Shown: in pieces, positions 28,180 through 37,194 of the stretch
How positions within the stretch are numbered: position 1 is the stretch's first letter
Layout: each line of letters begins with the position of its first letter
Origin: Planctomycetales bacterium
GTDB taxonomy: Bacteria; Planctomycetota; Planctomycetia; Pirellulales; Lacipirellulaceae
DNA: 49,419 bases
Assembly: GCA_020427155.1 (NCBI GenBank)
Contig: JAGQOW010000022.1
Span: 1-49,419, forward strand
Reading direction: 5' to 3'
The notes under the pieces: generated by a model
The model's database searches: none
Told to the model about the DNA's origin: nothing
Seen by the model: the letters and a program-made list of their open reading frames with translations, nothing else
Translations under genes and position numbers: made by a program

Positions 28180-29391
28180 ATGGCAAGCATGTTTTCGACC
28201 ATTGAAGAAGCGGTCGCCGCGATCGGACGCGGCGAGATCATCATCGTAGTCGACGCAGAAGATCGCGAGAACGAGGGAGATTTTATCTGTGCTGCCGAAA
28301 AAATCTCCCCAGCTAGCGTCAATTTCATGATAACCCATGGCCGCGGCCAGCTCTGCATGCCCATTCTTCCCGAGGTGAGCGAACGCCTTCTGTTGCAGCC
28401 CATGGTTGAAGACAACACCGCCCCGCTCGGCACCAACTACACCGTACCGGTCGACCACCGTACTAGCCGTACCGGTATCACCGCTGCCGAGCGCGCATGT
28501 ACGATTCTGGAACTGTGTAATCCGAAAAGCGTCCCCTCCGATTTTCACCGACCAGGCCACCTCTTCCCCTTGGTGGCTAAAGAAGGCGGCGTATTGCGGC
28601 GCGCCGGACATACGGAGGCCGCCGTCGACTTGGCCCGGATGGCCGGACTCACACCTGCAGGCGCGCTTTGCGAAATACTCGACGAGAATGGCGATCGCGC
28701 TACCCGCGACGGACTGCACCGGTTGGCTGCGGAATACCACTTGCCGATGATCTCCATCGAGCAACTTATCGCCCATCGACGAGTACGCGAGAAACTCGTC
28801 TACCGGCAAGCCGAAGCACGACTTCCTACCAAATACGGCGAAGGAACCATCATCGCCTACGGCGTCAAGTATGAAATGCAAGAGCCGATCGTCTTCGTAC
28901 TCGGCGATCCCAGCAAGGCCTCAGCGCCACTGGTCCGCTTGCATTCGTCCTGCTTCACTGGCGATTTGCTCGAATCGCTTCGCTGCGATTGTGGCGACCA
29001 GCTTCACATGGCACTCGACATGATCAGCCGCGAAGGCTGCGGAGTGCTTGTCTACCTGCCCCAGGAAGGCCGAGGCATCGGGCTGGTCGAAAAGATCAAA
29101 GCCTATAAGCTCCAAGACGAAGGCCTCGACACCGTCGAAGCCAACATCGCCCTGGGCTTCAAGTCGGACCCTCGCGACTACGGCGTCGGTATCCAACTCC
29201 TCAAGGACTTAGGGCTGTCGAAAGTGCGATTGCTAACCAACAATCCCAAGAAGACCGACGCCTTCATCTACGGCGGTTTCGACCTCGAAGTCGTCGACCA
29301 GGTGCCCATCGTACCCCCGATCAACGAGCACAACGCAGGGTATCTGGCAACCAAACGCGACAAAATGGGACACCGCTTGCCGTCGGAATGA
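28180..29391 (+). CDS. ribBA: Bifunctional 3,4-dihydroxy-2-butanone 4-phosphate synthase / GTP cyclohydrolase II
   Basis: A 403-residue enzyme that makes both precursors of riboflavin. The N-terminal synthase domain (to about residue 205) has EDRENEGD (27-34), RTGITAAERACTI and FHRPGHLFPL. The C-terminal GTP cyclohydrolase II domain has the zinc cysteines C258, C269 and C271 (SSCFTGDLLESLRCDC) and QEGRGIGL near 295. Both sets of residues look intact, so both activities are expected. ATG 28180 is chosen because the promoter at 28040-28069 would start transcripts at about 28076, which excludes the upstream TTG at 28075; ATG 28189 is also possible. The stop overlaps the next ATG by ATGA. Confidence 0.95.
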   Translation: MASMFSTIEEAVAAIGRGEIIIVVDAEDRENEGDFICAAEKISPASVNFMITHGRGQLCMPILPEVSERLLLQPMVEDNTAPLGTNYTVPVDHRTSRTGITAAERACTILELCNPKSVPSDFHRPGHLFPLVAKEGGVLRRAGHTEAAVDLARMAGLTPAGALCEILDENGDRATRDGLHRLAAEYHLPMISIEQLIAHRRVREKLVYRQAEARLPTKYGEGTIIAYGVKYEMQEPIVFVLGDPSKASAPLVRLHSSCFTGDLLESLRCDCGDQLHMALDMISREGCGVLVYLPQEGRGIGLVEKIKAYKLQDEGLDTVEANIALGFKSDPRDYGVGIQLLKDLGLSKVRLLTNNPKKTDAFIYGGFDLEVVDQVPIVPPINEHNAGYLATKRDKMGHRLPSE

Positions 29392-29762
29392 CCAAAAGCT
29401 CATTTTGCCATTCATCCACCATGTATCACTTTCATGTCAACATCTTCGCCCACCCCTTTCAGATCACTTGGGAGCAGGCTGCCGATTCCCTCCAAGCCCT
29501 GCCCCGGATGATCTTCGAGCCCGATGGCTCCTGGGTCTGGTCCGGCGGCGTTCGAGCCGATCGCTGGCAAGTCGACGGACACCTCTTCGATTTCGATGGG
29601 CGCCTCCATCGAGTCGAACTCCACGGCTCTTGCCCTGAAGAGTCATTCGACCAACTTCTCGCCTGTTTCGACTGGCCCCAAGCAGAATTCACGTTCGAGA
29701 TGGTAAGAGAAGGTATCACGCTCAAAGAATCGCAATTCCGCCAGCTCGCTGCGACGGAATAG
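29388..29762 (+). CDS. Small protein of unknown function coupled to ribBA
   Basis: A protein of up to 124 residues, or 113 if it begins at ATG 29421 (MYHFHVNIF), which looks like the conserved start. It is rich in aromatic residues, with alternating strands such as FEPDGSWVWSG and DRWQVDGHLFDFDGRLHRVELHG, suggesting a small beta-rich soluble fold. No family is recognised. The first ATG overlaps the ribBA stop codon by four bases, so it is read from the ribBA transcript. No link with riboflavin synthesis can be read from the sequence. Confidence 0.65.
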   Translation: MTKSSFCHSSTMYHFHVNIFAHPFQITWEQAADSLQALPRMIFEPDGSWVWSGGVRADRWQVDGHLFDFDGRLHRVELHGSCPEESFDQLLACFDWPQAEFTFEMVREGITLKESQFRQLAATE

Positions 29763-29822
29763 AGCCCATGGCCACGATCTGACAGAACGCCGAAGCTACC
29801 AAAGCTTAACTTCGTAAACGTG

Positions 29823-30740
29823 TTACCTTCCTGTCGGCCATTCCACGTCGGACATCTCCGCCAGCGCCAGCATCAACGCATGGGTTCCTTTGCGGGCATG
29901 TCCCGCGGCAGCCAGTTTCTGGTAAAGCTGCTCGGCCAGTTCCAGCCCGGGGAGCTTCAGGTTCATTCCCCGAGCCTCTTCCAACGCGATTCCCATATCT
30001 TTGATAAAGTGCTCGACGAAGAAACCTGGATCGAAGTTGCCCGCGATAATGCGCGGCCCAAGATTGCTAAGCGACCAACTGCCCGCGGCGCCGGTCGAAA
30101 CCGACTTCATGACGCTCACCAGGTCGAGCCCCGAACGATAGGCATAAAGTAGCGCTTCGCAAACGCCGACCATGTTGCCGCCAATAAGCGTTTGGTTGAC
30201 CATCTTGGTATGTTGGCCCGCGCCGGCTGGACCTTGCCAAACCCAGGTTGATCCCATGATCTCCCACAGCGGGGCCAACGACTCGACCGTCCCTTGATCG
30301 CCGCCGATCATGATCGACAACGTACCGTTCTTGGCGCCGACGTCGCCGCCCGAGACCGGTGCATCGATGCTCACCACGTCCTTGGCTGCCGCCGCTTCGG
30401 CTATTTCGATTGCCAAGGCCGGTTGGCTAGTAGTCATATCAACCAGCACGGTTCCCGGCGCGCAGCCAGCCAGTGCGCCCTCTTGCCCTAAGATCACTTC
30501 CCGCACGTCGGCGGGAAAACCGACAATTGAGAACACGACGTCCGATCGCTCGGCAACTTTGCGTGGCGATTCTGCCCATTTCGCGCCAAGCGACAGCAAC
30601 GGCTCCGCTTTGGCCTGGGTCCGACTATAAACCGTAGCCGCATACCCGGCTTTGATCAGGTGGCCGCACATGCTGGCCCCCATCACTCCCGTACCTATCC
30701 AACCAATGCGCGTCGTTTCTGGGGAGGGGCGACTGAGCAT
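29823..30740 (-). CDS. NAD(P)-dependent beta-hydroxyacid dehydrogenase
   Basis: A 305-residue enzyme of the 3-hydroxyisobutyrate dehydrogenase / tartronate semialdehyde reductase family. It has the N-terminal Rossmann motif [13 protein letters not shown], the substrate-binding loop [15 protein letters not shown] segment ([24 protein letters not shown]), and the catalytic lysine region [13 protein letters not shown]. It oxidises or reduces a short beta-hydroxyacid; which one cannot be decided here. ATG 30740 starts close before the Rossmann fold. It stands alone, tail to tail with the small gene downstream of ribBA. Confidence 0.9.
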   Translation of the reverse strand: MLSRPSPETTRIGWIGTGVMGASMCGHLIKAGYAATVYSRTQAKAEPLLSLGAKWAESPRKVAERSDVVFSIVGFPADVREVILGQEGALAGCAPGTVLVDMTTSQPALAIEIAEAAAAKDVVSIDAPVSGGDVGAKNGTLSIMIGGDQGTVESLAPLWEIMGSTWVWQGPAGAGQHTKMVNQTLIGGNMVGVCEALLYAYRSGLDLVSVMKSVSTGAAGSWSLSNLGPRIIAGNFDPGFFVEHFIKDMGIALEEARGMNLKLPGLELAEQLYQKLAAAGHARKGTHALMLALAEMSDVEWPTGR

Positions 30741-30963
30741 CGAACGCCATCCTTTGGGCTAGGACAATTGACAAGCCTGTGCTCGACCAAATCAGCCAGG
30801 CTGATCGACTGATGGTGTGCGCTTAAGCAGAGAATTGCAACCCCTGAAAGCCCCGGCAACTCTCTTGGCCACAGAGGTTCCCTTCCTCCGCTCTCCGAGC
30901 CCACTAGGCTCCGTAGTACTGCGATTGGCTTCCCACGACAAATCACAATACCAGGCAGATCGC

Positions 30964-31845
30964 CTAGCAATCGCGCATCGCGAATTGGCCGGCGATTTCG
31001 TAGAACGGTCCCAATGGCTTGCAACGCGTGATCCTCATCACCGCGCTCAGAAAACGGCTGGGAACAATACTACTTCGCCAGCGCAGCGCGAGATACTCCG
31101 AGCGTGTGGCGCGGGTATCCATCAAGCAGATGCCTGTCTGCGAAATGTCGCAAGAAGTAGTTTTGAAGGGCTCGCCAAGCGGTTGAAAGAACCGATCGAC
31201 CGGAACTGCGACGACAGTCGTGAGCAACGTGGCACGTCTCGCATTTCGCTGCTCCGGATGATGGGGGCGTTTTGCTAGTAGACGCTCGATATACTCGATC
31301 GCGAGCGAAGGAGGGTCGCTCAAAGAATCGATATCGTGCGAGAGCAGGTGATCGAGTGGACCCGAGATGAACTCTGAGAAGATCTCGATCGAGTCTTCGA
31401 TTTCAGCAAGCAGCGGGTCTTTGGAGAGTGAGATATGAACCGAGTTGCTTTGCCCAGGCGCGGCATGCCAGCGTCCCCGCTCGAATAACGACATCATCTT
31501 GGAAGCAAAGACGTGGCAGTCGACCGGCTTGGTAACAATGTCTTCCACCCCGCGCCCCAACAGGTCCTTGACCAGGCGAGGGTCTGCAATTCCAGTCAGC
31601 ACGACAATATGAGGTGGGCACGATTCGTTAAACAGATCGACGATCAGCGAGTGTCCGTGCTTGTTGGGCATATGCAAATCGGTGACTACCAGATCGTGGC
31701 CATGCTGACGGTATTTCTTCAGACCTTCGCGTCCGTCCGACGCCGAGTCGCACATAAACCTGGTTGCCGACATGGCCCTGACGGTCGCCGCACGAACCAG
31801 GGGTTCGTCATCGACTATAAGCGCGCGGTAGATATCTTTACCCAT
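30964..31845 (-). CDS. Response regulator with PilZ-type C-terminal domain
   Basis: A 293-residue protein. The receiver domain (about 5-120) has D12/D13, phospho-acceptor D56, T84 and K106. After a linker, the C-terminal region carries both PilZ signatures: R200-x3-R204 and D233-x-S-x2-G238 (DISQTG). PilZ domains bind cyclic di-GMP (family knowledge), so phosphorylation and c-di-GMP signals may meet in this protein. It lies 124 nt downstream of a hybrid histidine kinase gene on the same strand, its likely partner. No DNA-binding output domain is present. ATG 31845 is a clear start. Confidence 0.82.
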   Translation of the reverse strand: MGKDIYRALIVDDEPLVRAATVRAMSATRFMCDSASDGREGLKKYRQHGHDLVVTDLHMPNKHGHSLIVDLFNESCPPHIVVLTGIADPRLVKDLLGRGVEDIVTKPVDCHVFASKMMSLFERGRWHAAPGQSNSVHISLSKDPLLAEIEDSIEIFSEFISGPLDHLLSHDIDSLSDPPSLAIEYIERLLAKRPHHPEQRNARRATLLTTVVAVPVDRFFQPLGEPFKTTSCDISQTGICLMDTRATRSEYLALRWRSSIVPSRFLSAVMRITRCKPLGPFYEIAGQFAMRDC

Positions 31846-31969
31846 CTATACCCCTGCCCTGGTATTGCTTGAGTTATTATTCGATTATTGCTCTTTCGGC
31901 ATTAAGGCTGGCAAAATCGACGTTCAAAACCACCTGACGGTTGCCGCTAATCACCATACGGCGGCGCAG

Positions 31970-33628
31970 TCAATGTACTTGTGCCCCCGCTGCCACTTGG
32001 TCCGTCTCACTAAAGACCAATTGCTGCGGGGACTCATTCGCCGCGCTGTGGTCAATAACAGCTTTCTCTTCGAGCACAGTTCTTACCGTTTCAATCAAGT
32101 GTTCTTCGTTAAACGGCTTCGCCACGACTGCGCATCCAAGCGATCTCAACGAATCGCTATGAGAGGCGGCAGGATCGTAACCTGTGCAGAAACAAATCGG
32201 TACGCCGATCTCTTGTCGCCGAAGTTCTTCCAGCACCTCACGGCCGGTCAGGCTCGGCATTACGATGTCCAGGATAATCAGGTCGAGCTTGTCTGCTTGG
32301 GCCCGGCAGAGTTCCAGGGCTTCCCGCCCGTCCCCGGCGGTGATTACCTGGTAGCCTGCCTTTTCTAACATGCGCCGACCAAGTTCGCATACCAACGCAT
32401 CGTCTTCGGCTAACAGCACCTTTTCGCCCCGACCGGTGCGAGCAGTGATTTGTTTCGTGTCGCTCACGGTTTCTTCCTCGAGTGTTGGTAGGTAAATACG
32501 AAAGCTACTCCCTTCGCCGACGCGGCTGTAGACATCTATATGGCCCCCGGCGTGTTGCACTACGCCAAAAGTCATAGATAGCCCCAAGCCTGTTCCTTTT
32601 CCTACCTCCTTGGTCGTATAGAATGGTTCAAAAATCTGATGCTGTGATTCGGGAGATATCCCTTTGCCATTGTCAGTAATCCAGAAACGCACGTAGCGGC
32701 CTGGCGTAAGATTGGCGTATCCTGCTGCTGTCAACTCCGAGACAGTCACGACTTCGGTTCGCACAAGTAGCTGGCCTCCTGTCGGCATCGCGTCGCGGGC
32801 GTTGATGCAGAGATTCAACAGAGCTTGTTGCGCGTGCTGCAAGTCCAGCCATACTAGTGCAGCCTCTGGGCCAAACCGCAATTGAAAATCGATATGCTCC
32901 GGCAGGAGCGGTCGCAAGAGATGGGCCAGATCGCGAACGATTTCGTCGGCGATGCACGTTCGATTCTTGGTTGCCTCAGCTCGGCTAAAGTCGAGCAACT
33001 GACGCGTAAGATGAGAAGCTCGCTCCGAGGCAGTTTGAACGCATTGTAGGTCTTGATAAGGCTGCGAATCAGGCTCTAAAGCTTCTTGTGCAAAGGTCGT
33101 GTAGCCGCGAATTGCCTGCAGCAGGTTATTGAACTCGTGAGCAATGCCTGCGGTCAGCGAACCGACAGCGTCCATTTTTTGCTTCTGCAAGAGCTGCGAC
33201 TCTTTTTCACGTAGCATTTGCGCCGTGCGTAGGTACACGTCGATGTCTTGTATCGAACCTGCCATACAGATGGGCCTTCCCCGGTCGTCTCGAAAGACCA
33301 TTCCTCGGGAGCGAAACCAGCGATAGTCGCCACCCTTGGTTTCCAGCCGGTACCTGGTGTCGTAGCGCTCGTTTAGTTTCAGATGGCGTACAATTGCATT
33401 GCAGGCCTCATAACGGTCCTCGGGGTGGAGGCACTTCCGCCAACTCGCTACTCCGAGATGAAACTCTTCGTAGCTGTAGCCCAGCATCTCAAGGAAGCGG
33501 GGAGCAAACCAGGCACGGTCGGTTCGGATATCCCACTCCCAAAGCCCGTCGCAGGATCCCTCTACGGCACGCAGCCATCGCTGCATCTCTTGTGAGTTGT
33601 ACTCGTGATTCAGAATGTGAGTTTTCAC
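31970..33628 (-). CDS. PAS-containing hybrid histidine kinase
   Basis: A 552-residue soluble kinase. One PAS/PAC sensor (about 15-135, DGLWEWDIRTD and EDRYEA) is followed by a HisKA domain with phospho-acceptor H164 (GIAHEFNNLLQAI), an ATPase domain with N276 (INARDAM), D319 (ITDNGKGI) and a GTGLGLS loop, and a C-terminal receiver with D454 and K504. No membrane helix is seen, so the signal is cytoplasmic. The HEFNN variant of the H-box is common in planctomycete and proteobacterial hybrid kinases. GTG 33628 is preferred; TTG 33682 would add 18 residues. The response regulator with PilZ lies directly downstream. Confidence 0.9.
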   Translation of the reverse strand: MKTHILNHEYNSQEMQRWLRAVEGSCDGLWEWDIRTDRAWFAPRFLEMLGYSYEEFHLGVASWRKCLHPEDRYEACNAIVRHLKLNERYDTRYRLETKGGDYRWFRSRGMVFRDDRGRPICMAGSIQDIDVYLRTAQMLREKESQLLQKQKMDAVGSLTAGIAHEFNNLLQAIRGYTTFAQEALEPDSQPYQDLQCVQTASERASHLTRQLLDFSRAEATKNRTCIADEIVRDLAHLLRPLLPEHIDFQLRFGPEAALVWLDLQHAQQALLNLCINARDAMPTGGQLLVRTEVVTVSELTAAGYANLTPGRYVRFWITDNGKGISPESQHQIFEPFYTTKEVGKGTGLGLSMTFGVVQHAGGHIDVYSRVGEGSSFRIYLPTLEEETVSDTKQITARTGRGEKVLLAEDDALVCELGRRMLEKAGYQVITAGDGREALELCRAQADKLDLIILDIVMPSLTGREVLEELRRQEIGVPICFCTGYDPAASHSDSLRSLGCAVVAKPFNEEHLIETVRTVLEEKAVIDHSAANESPQQLVFSETDQVAAGAQVH

Positions 33629-33889
33629 TTTTCCGCCGTGCCGAGTTCTTCGGGAAAATGAGTGCCAAATCCTGCTTTCCAAAGCCTAGTGCGCAAGGTT
33701 CCGAGTCTTGCGAGATTTCGGCAGCCGAGAGGTGGTTCACACTATAACAGCCGTGATTTCTGCGGGAATTACCTAGGGTGTAATGCAGCGAACCTAGGAG
33801 GCACGGGAGGTCGTCTAATCAAGCCAAGTGAGTTAATCGGCAAAATCAGATCAGCAGAGGGGGCAAAAGCCCTGACAAATGGTCGGCCG

Positions 33890-34135
33890 CTAGTTTTCTT
33901 CGGGTAAATCGAAAACGTAGCGATCGATGCAGGCCAGAAAGCCCAGGGCGAGAGCCGAGCCGACAAACTTGATGGCTGCCTGGCCGCTCTGTGCGAGATA
34001 ATTGGCGCTTCCTTCGCCACGGAAGTCGCGCCCCCACTGAAAAAGCATCCACGCCGCGTCGCAGAGAAAGACGACGCACAACAGAAAGGCCACCCAGGCC
34101 GCCAGCTCGATCGTCCGTTCAAATAGCCAGTCCAT
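33890..34135 (-). CDS. Small two-helix membrane protein
   Basis: An 81-residue protein with two hydrophobic segments (about 10-32 and 54-74) around a short polar loop (GRDFRGEGSANYLAQSG). No family is recognised. It follows the small PEP-CTERM gene by 10 nt on the same strand and is probably co-transcribed with it. Overlapping frames on the same strand lack membrane character. The region 33683-33889 between this gene and the kinase gene shows no clear coding frame; a weak TATAGT lies near 33741-33746 on the minus strand. Confidence 0.6.
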   Translation of the reverse strand: MDWLFERTIELAAWVAFLLCVVFLCDAAWMLFQWGRDFRGEGSANYLAQSGQAAIKFVGSALALGFLACIDRYVFDLPEEN

Positions 34136-34145
34136 AAAATCTCGT

Positions 34146-34820
34146 CTATCGACTACGCTGGGTAACCGCGGCCTTTGCCAACTTGAGGTTTCTTCTGCGA
34201 CAGAAAAACAGCAAGCTCAGGATAGCAACTCCCGCTACCGAAAGCCAGCCACTAGAAGGCTCGGGTACAATCGTGCCAAATAGCGAGAACTGCAGCTGCA
34301 CATTCAGAGGATTGCCTGAACCTCCGGGGACTGCGGCGGCAGCAGCGCTGCGGGGAACTGCCTGGAACTGGTCGACGCGAATCTCAATCGAGTCGATCGT
34401 TGCCAGCGGCAGATCCGGAGCGTTTACTGGAGTGCCGTGCAGAAAGAACTCCGATTCCGACCAGCCGCGTTTCTCGCTCAATCCTCCCGGTTTGTTCTCG
34501 GTGAGCAAGATCCGGATGAACTGATTAAGGCCGTCCTGCAGCCGCAGGGCAGCTGCCGCTAGGTTGGCGCTACTAGCAGTGCGGGTGAAGACCTGATTGA
34601 TACTGGTTGCGTCGATGACCACGTCATCGAACAGACTCACCGGATCGGTGGGGTTGAGCTGGCTGTCGGCGAAGACGATGTCCACGTCGAGCTGATCGGT
34701 ATCAAAATTATTGACACTGTTGTTGATAACCAGCGACCGGGTAAACAGCAGCGCTGCTTGCGTTTGGGATGCTGCAACTGCGAGGGCTGCCACGAGCGTC
34801 AGGGTCGTGATCCGTAACAT
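34146..34820 (-). CDS. Small PEP-CTERM sorted secreted protein
   Basis: A 224-residue exported protein. It has a signal peptide (cleavage near TQA-AL, residue 22), a beta-rich body with many Asp and Asn residues (VINNSVNNFDTDQLDVDIVF), an Ala-rich stretch (SAAAAAVPGG), and a C-terminal PEP-CTERM signal: VPEP, hydrophobic helix, and a basic CRRRNLKLAK tail. Such signals are processed by an exosortase, which is not in this window. The start ATG 34820 has GGGGAG 9 nt upstream. The body has no recognised domain. It lies downstream of two strong hairpins and is followed by a small membrane protein 10 nt later. Confidence 0.8.
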   Translation of the reverse strand: MLRITTLTLVAALAVAASQTQAALLFTRSLVINNSVNNFDTDQLDVDIVFADSQLNPTDPVSLFDDVVIDATSINQVFTRTASSANLAAAALRLQDGLNQFIRILLTENKPGGLSEKRGWSESEFFLHGTPVNAPDLPLATIDSIEIRVDQFQAVPRSAAAAAVPGGSGNPLNVQLQFSLFGTIVPEPSSGWLSVAGVAILSLLFFCRRRNLKLAKAAVTQRSR

Positions 34821-34889
34821 GTGAGTGTTCTCCCCAAGGTGCGATTCCGGGCTGTTGCCGCGAATCGGCGTTCCAAACTGGAATGAAAT

Positions 34890-34961
34890 AAAAAAACTCC
34901 CCACGAAGTGCACTCCTGGCCAGCTTCTCAACTGGCGACGAGGGCAATGCGTGGGGAGTTT
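34890..34961 (-). terminator. Hairpin A: terminator-like structure upstream of the small PEP-CTERM gene
   Basis: A perfect 12-bp stem (34894-34905 with 34950-34961) encloses an inner hairpin GCCAG/CTGGC (34919-34923 with 34932-34936) and short helper pairs. On the minus strand it runs straight into seven T residues (34896 to 34890). This matches an intrinsic terminator or a small structured RNA end. The gap 34821-35245 contains no gene; it holds this hairpin, hairpin B and shorter palindromes (TTCCA/TGGAA at 34871-34883; TGCCG/CGGCA at 35105-35121). Confidence 0.7.
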
Positions 34962-34995
34962 GCAGTAGCGGTTCTTTAAATACGAGGTACGAACG

Positions 34996-35067
34996 AAAAA
35001 AGCCCCGCACACGAACTCCGGGCGCCGGCCGACAGGCGGGCGTTTGGGGAGTTCAGAATGCGGGGCT
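34996..35067 (-). terminator. Hairpin B: terminator-like structure downstream of sir
   Basis: A 9-bp perfect stem (35001-35009 with 35059-35067, AGCCCCGCA/TGCGGGGCT) and, nested inside, a 7-bp stem (35013-35019 with 35048-35054, GAACTCC/GGAGTTC). On the minus strand it ends in six T residues (35001 to 34996). It lies about 180 nt after the sir stop codon, so it is the likely sir terminator. It has the same span (72 nt) and build as hairpin A 34 nt further on. Confidence 0.75.
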
Positions 35068-35245
35068 CTTCAGTAGGCTTTACTTGTTCACTATCGAGTC
35101 ATCTTGCCGGCACCTACGGCAGGCGCCGCCAGTGGTTCAGTCTAACAGCAATTTGCAGGGCTTGGCAAACGAATTGTCGTCGATTTCGGGCAAATTCACC
35201 CCAAGCTGCCAGCACCCAGTGCGGTAAATCGTTTCCCCTGTTGGA

Positions 35246-36958
35246 CTAAGCGTCGCAGTGGGCCAGCAGGTCGTCCAGGCCGCGGCGGTGGCAGAAGTCG
35301 CCGAAGGCTTCCTCCGCCTGCCGAGATTGCTTGAAATACCGAAATACTGCCACCAGCGAGGGGATCACGTCGGCCTCGGGCACCTTGTCTTTGTAGATGA
35401 AATTGAGGCGGTCTCCTTCGGTGCGACCTCCCAGGAAGATCGTGTACTTGTTGGCCGACTTACCCACCAGGCCGATGTCCGAATTGTACGGCCGAGCGCA
35501 GCCGTTGGGGCAGCCGGTCATGCGGGTGGTAAACACTTCGTCGTCGAGTCCCAGTGCGGCGAGTTCTTTCTCGAGCTGGTCGATCAGGGTGGGCAGCAGT
35601 CGTTCGCTCTCGGTGATTGCCAGGCCGCAAGTTGGCAGCGCGGGGCAGGCAATCGACCAGCGTCGCGCGTTCGAAATGTCTTCGGTAAGCGGCACCCCAT
35701 GGTCGCGAAGAATGGCTTCCAGTTGCGGCCGGTCGGTTTCTTCGAGATCGCAGAAAAGGATGCCCTGGTGCGGCGTAAGTCGCAACGGCACATCGAACGT
35801 TGTACAGAGCTTGCGCAGTGCCGATTTCAGGCGGAAGGAGCCCTCGTCTTTGATGCGGCCGTTTTCGACATTCAACCCGTAGAACCAGCGACCATCGCCC
35901 TGTTCGCACCAGCCCATGCCGTCGTTGTGACCGTGGATTGTCATAGGTCGCGGCGACTCGAGCGAGTCGCCGTAGTACTCTTCGACTTTCTGTTTGAAGC
36001 GGTCAAGGCCCCAATTGTGAATCAGGTATTTCAGGCGGGCGATCTTTCGATCCGACCGATTGCCGAAGTCGCGCTGCACTTTCACGATTGCCGTGGCGAC
36101 GTCGATCACCTGGTCGGCGTTGACGTAGCAGAGCGGCTGGGCAATCGCGGGAAACGTCTTGGCGGCGCTGGGCGTGGTGCCAAAGCCGCCGCCGACCAGC
36201 ACGTTGTAGCCTACGATCTTCCAATCTTCGCAAACGGCCAGCAAGCCGAGGTCTTGCGAGTAGATATCGGCGCTGTTGTCGCCAGGCAGCGCGATGCCGG
36301 TCTTGAATTTGCGGGGCAGATACGTCGGGCCGTAGATCGGTTCGACTTCGCCGCTGCTGGCGCCGCCGGCCAATTGCTTCGCGCCGGTTTCGTCGTCGGT
36401 GAGCCAAAGCTGGTGGTAGGCGCGGGTCTGGGGTCGCAGGTGCTGCGCGATGCGGTCGGCCATTGCCTGCATCTCGTCGTATACCGGGTCGCCCTTGTAC
36501 GGGCAGGGCGAGCACATGACGTTGCGCTCGACGTCGCCGCAGGCCGCGATGGTCGTCAGCTGCGTTTCGTTGATCCGGCGGATCGCTTGTTTGAGGTTCT
36601 TTTTCAGCACGCCGTGGAGCTGGAGGCCTTGCCGAGTGGTGATGCGCAGCGTGGTGTTGCCGACCTCGTCGCAAAGATCGAGCTCGTCGAGCAATTGCCG
36701 GCTGTGGAGCTTGCCGCCGGGGATCGCGGTGCGGACCATGAAGCTGTAGGTCTTGCCTTGGCCTTTGCGGTCGTCGCGATTGTCTTGCTGGTAGGTGCCG
36801 TGGTGCTTGAGCAGCTGGATGCTGGCCTTGCCGAAGAAGGGGTTGTCGTCGGCCAATTCCTGGGGAATGGGCTCGAGCAGGTATTGGCTCTGCAGCTTGA
36901 ACACCTCGACGGCGCTTGGCTCGTCTGCGGCAGGTTTCTTGGTCGGCTTTTTACTCAT
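35246..36958 (-). CDS. sir: Assimilatory sulfite reductase, siroheme/Fe4S4 hemoprotein
   Basis: A 570-residue enzyme that reduces sulfite to sulfide for cysteine synthesis. It has the duplicated ferrite-like halves, with LRITTRQGLQLHGVLKKNLK in the first. The cluster/siroheme cysteines are C438, C444, C483 and C487 (CPALPTCGLA and TGCPNGCARP). Substrate-side residues include the Arg and Lys of VERNVMCSPCPYK. Nitrite reductases share this fold, so nitrite reduction is the main alternative; the N-terminal pattern favours sulfite. No flavoprotein subunit (CysJ) is adjacent, so the electron donor is probably ferredoxin or encoded elsewhere. ATG 36958 is preferred over an extension to 37000. Confidence 0.9.
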   Translation of the reverse strand: MSKKPTKKPAADEPSAVEVFKLQSQYLLEPIPQELADDNPFFGKASIQLLKHHGTYQQDNRDDRKGQGKTYSFMVRTAIPGGKLHSRQLLDELDLCDEVGNTTLRITTRQGLQLHGVLKKNLKQAIRRINETQLTTIAACGDVERNVMCSPCPYKGDPVYDEMQAMADRIAQHLRPQTRAYHQLWLTDDETGAKQLAGGASSGEVEPIYGPTYLPRKFKTGIALPGDNSADIYSQDLGLLAVCEDWKIVGYNVLVGGGFGTTPSAAKTFPAIAQPLCYVNADQVIDVATAIVKVQRDFGNRSDRKIARLKYLIHNWGLDRFKQKVEEYYGDSLESPRPMTIHGHNDGMGWCEQGDGRWFYGLNVENGRIKDEGSFRLKSALRKLCTTFDVPLRLTPHQGILFCDLEETDRPQLEAILRDHGVPLTEDISNARRWSIACPALPTCGLAITESERLLPTLIDQLEKELAALGLDDEVFTTRMTGCPNGCARPYNSDIGLVGKSANKYTIFLGGRTEGDRLNFIYKDKVPEADVIPSLVAVFRYFKQSRQAEEAFGDFCHRRGLDDLLAHCDA

Positions 36959-37065
36959 ATCTGCTTTCGCACACACACTTTGCCCAAATTGGTCAAACAC
37001 CCAAGCTGGCTATCATAACCGCCAGGGCAGATTGCGGCCAGAATGATGTTGGCTGGGAAATCGGA

Positions 37066-37137
37066 GATGTTTGATGTTTGATTGTTCATGTCAGGTCTGC
37101 TGCCGAGTAACACATCCTCAATCTCACATCGAACATC
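37066..37137. repeat. Inverted-repeat element, intergenic copy (sir-pgpA)
   Basis: Arms 37066-37084 (GATGTTTGATGTTTGATTG) and 37119-37137 are inverted copies matching at 16 of 19 positions around a 34-nt centre. Its inverse strand contains a 19-mer (37073-37091) that matches a segment of the uvrA insert at 47176-47194 at 16 of 19 positions. It may be a member of a dispersed palindromic family. It lies in the 36959-37194 spacer, which holds no gene. Confidence 0.6.
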
Positions 37138-37194
37138 CTCCCTCCCCTGGTTGGCAGGTTGTGACGCCATCGGTTGGCCTCTAGGATGCTTGGC

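Noticed and set aside
30790..30804. Palindrome ATCAGCC-A-GGCTGAT upstream of the beta-hydroxyacid dehydrogenase gene
   Set aside because: It could be an operator, but no regulator gene or second copy supports this.
35258..37018. A 586-codon plus-strand frame opposite sir
   Set aside because: Mirror of the sulfite reductase gene; the sequence is Val/Ala/Gly/Arg-rich with no motif, while the minus strand has all siroheme cysteines.
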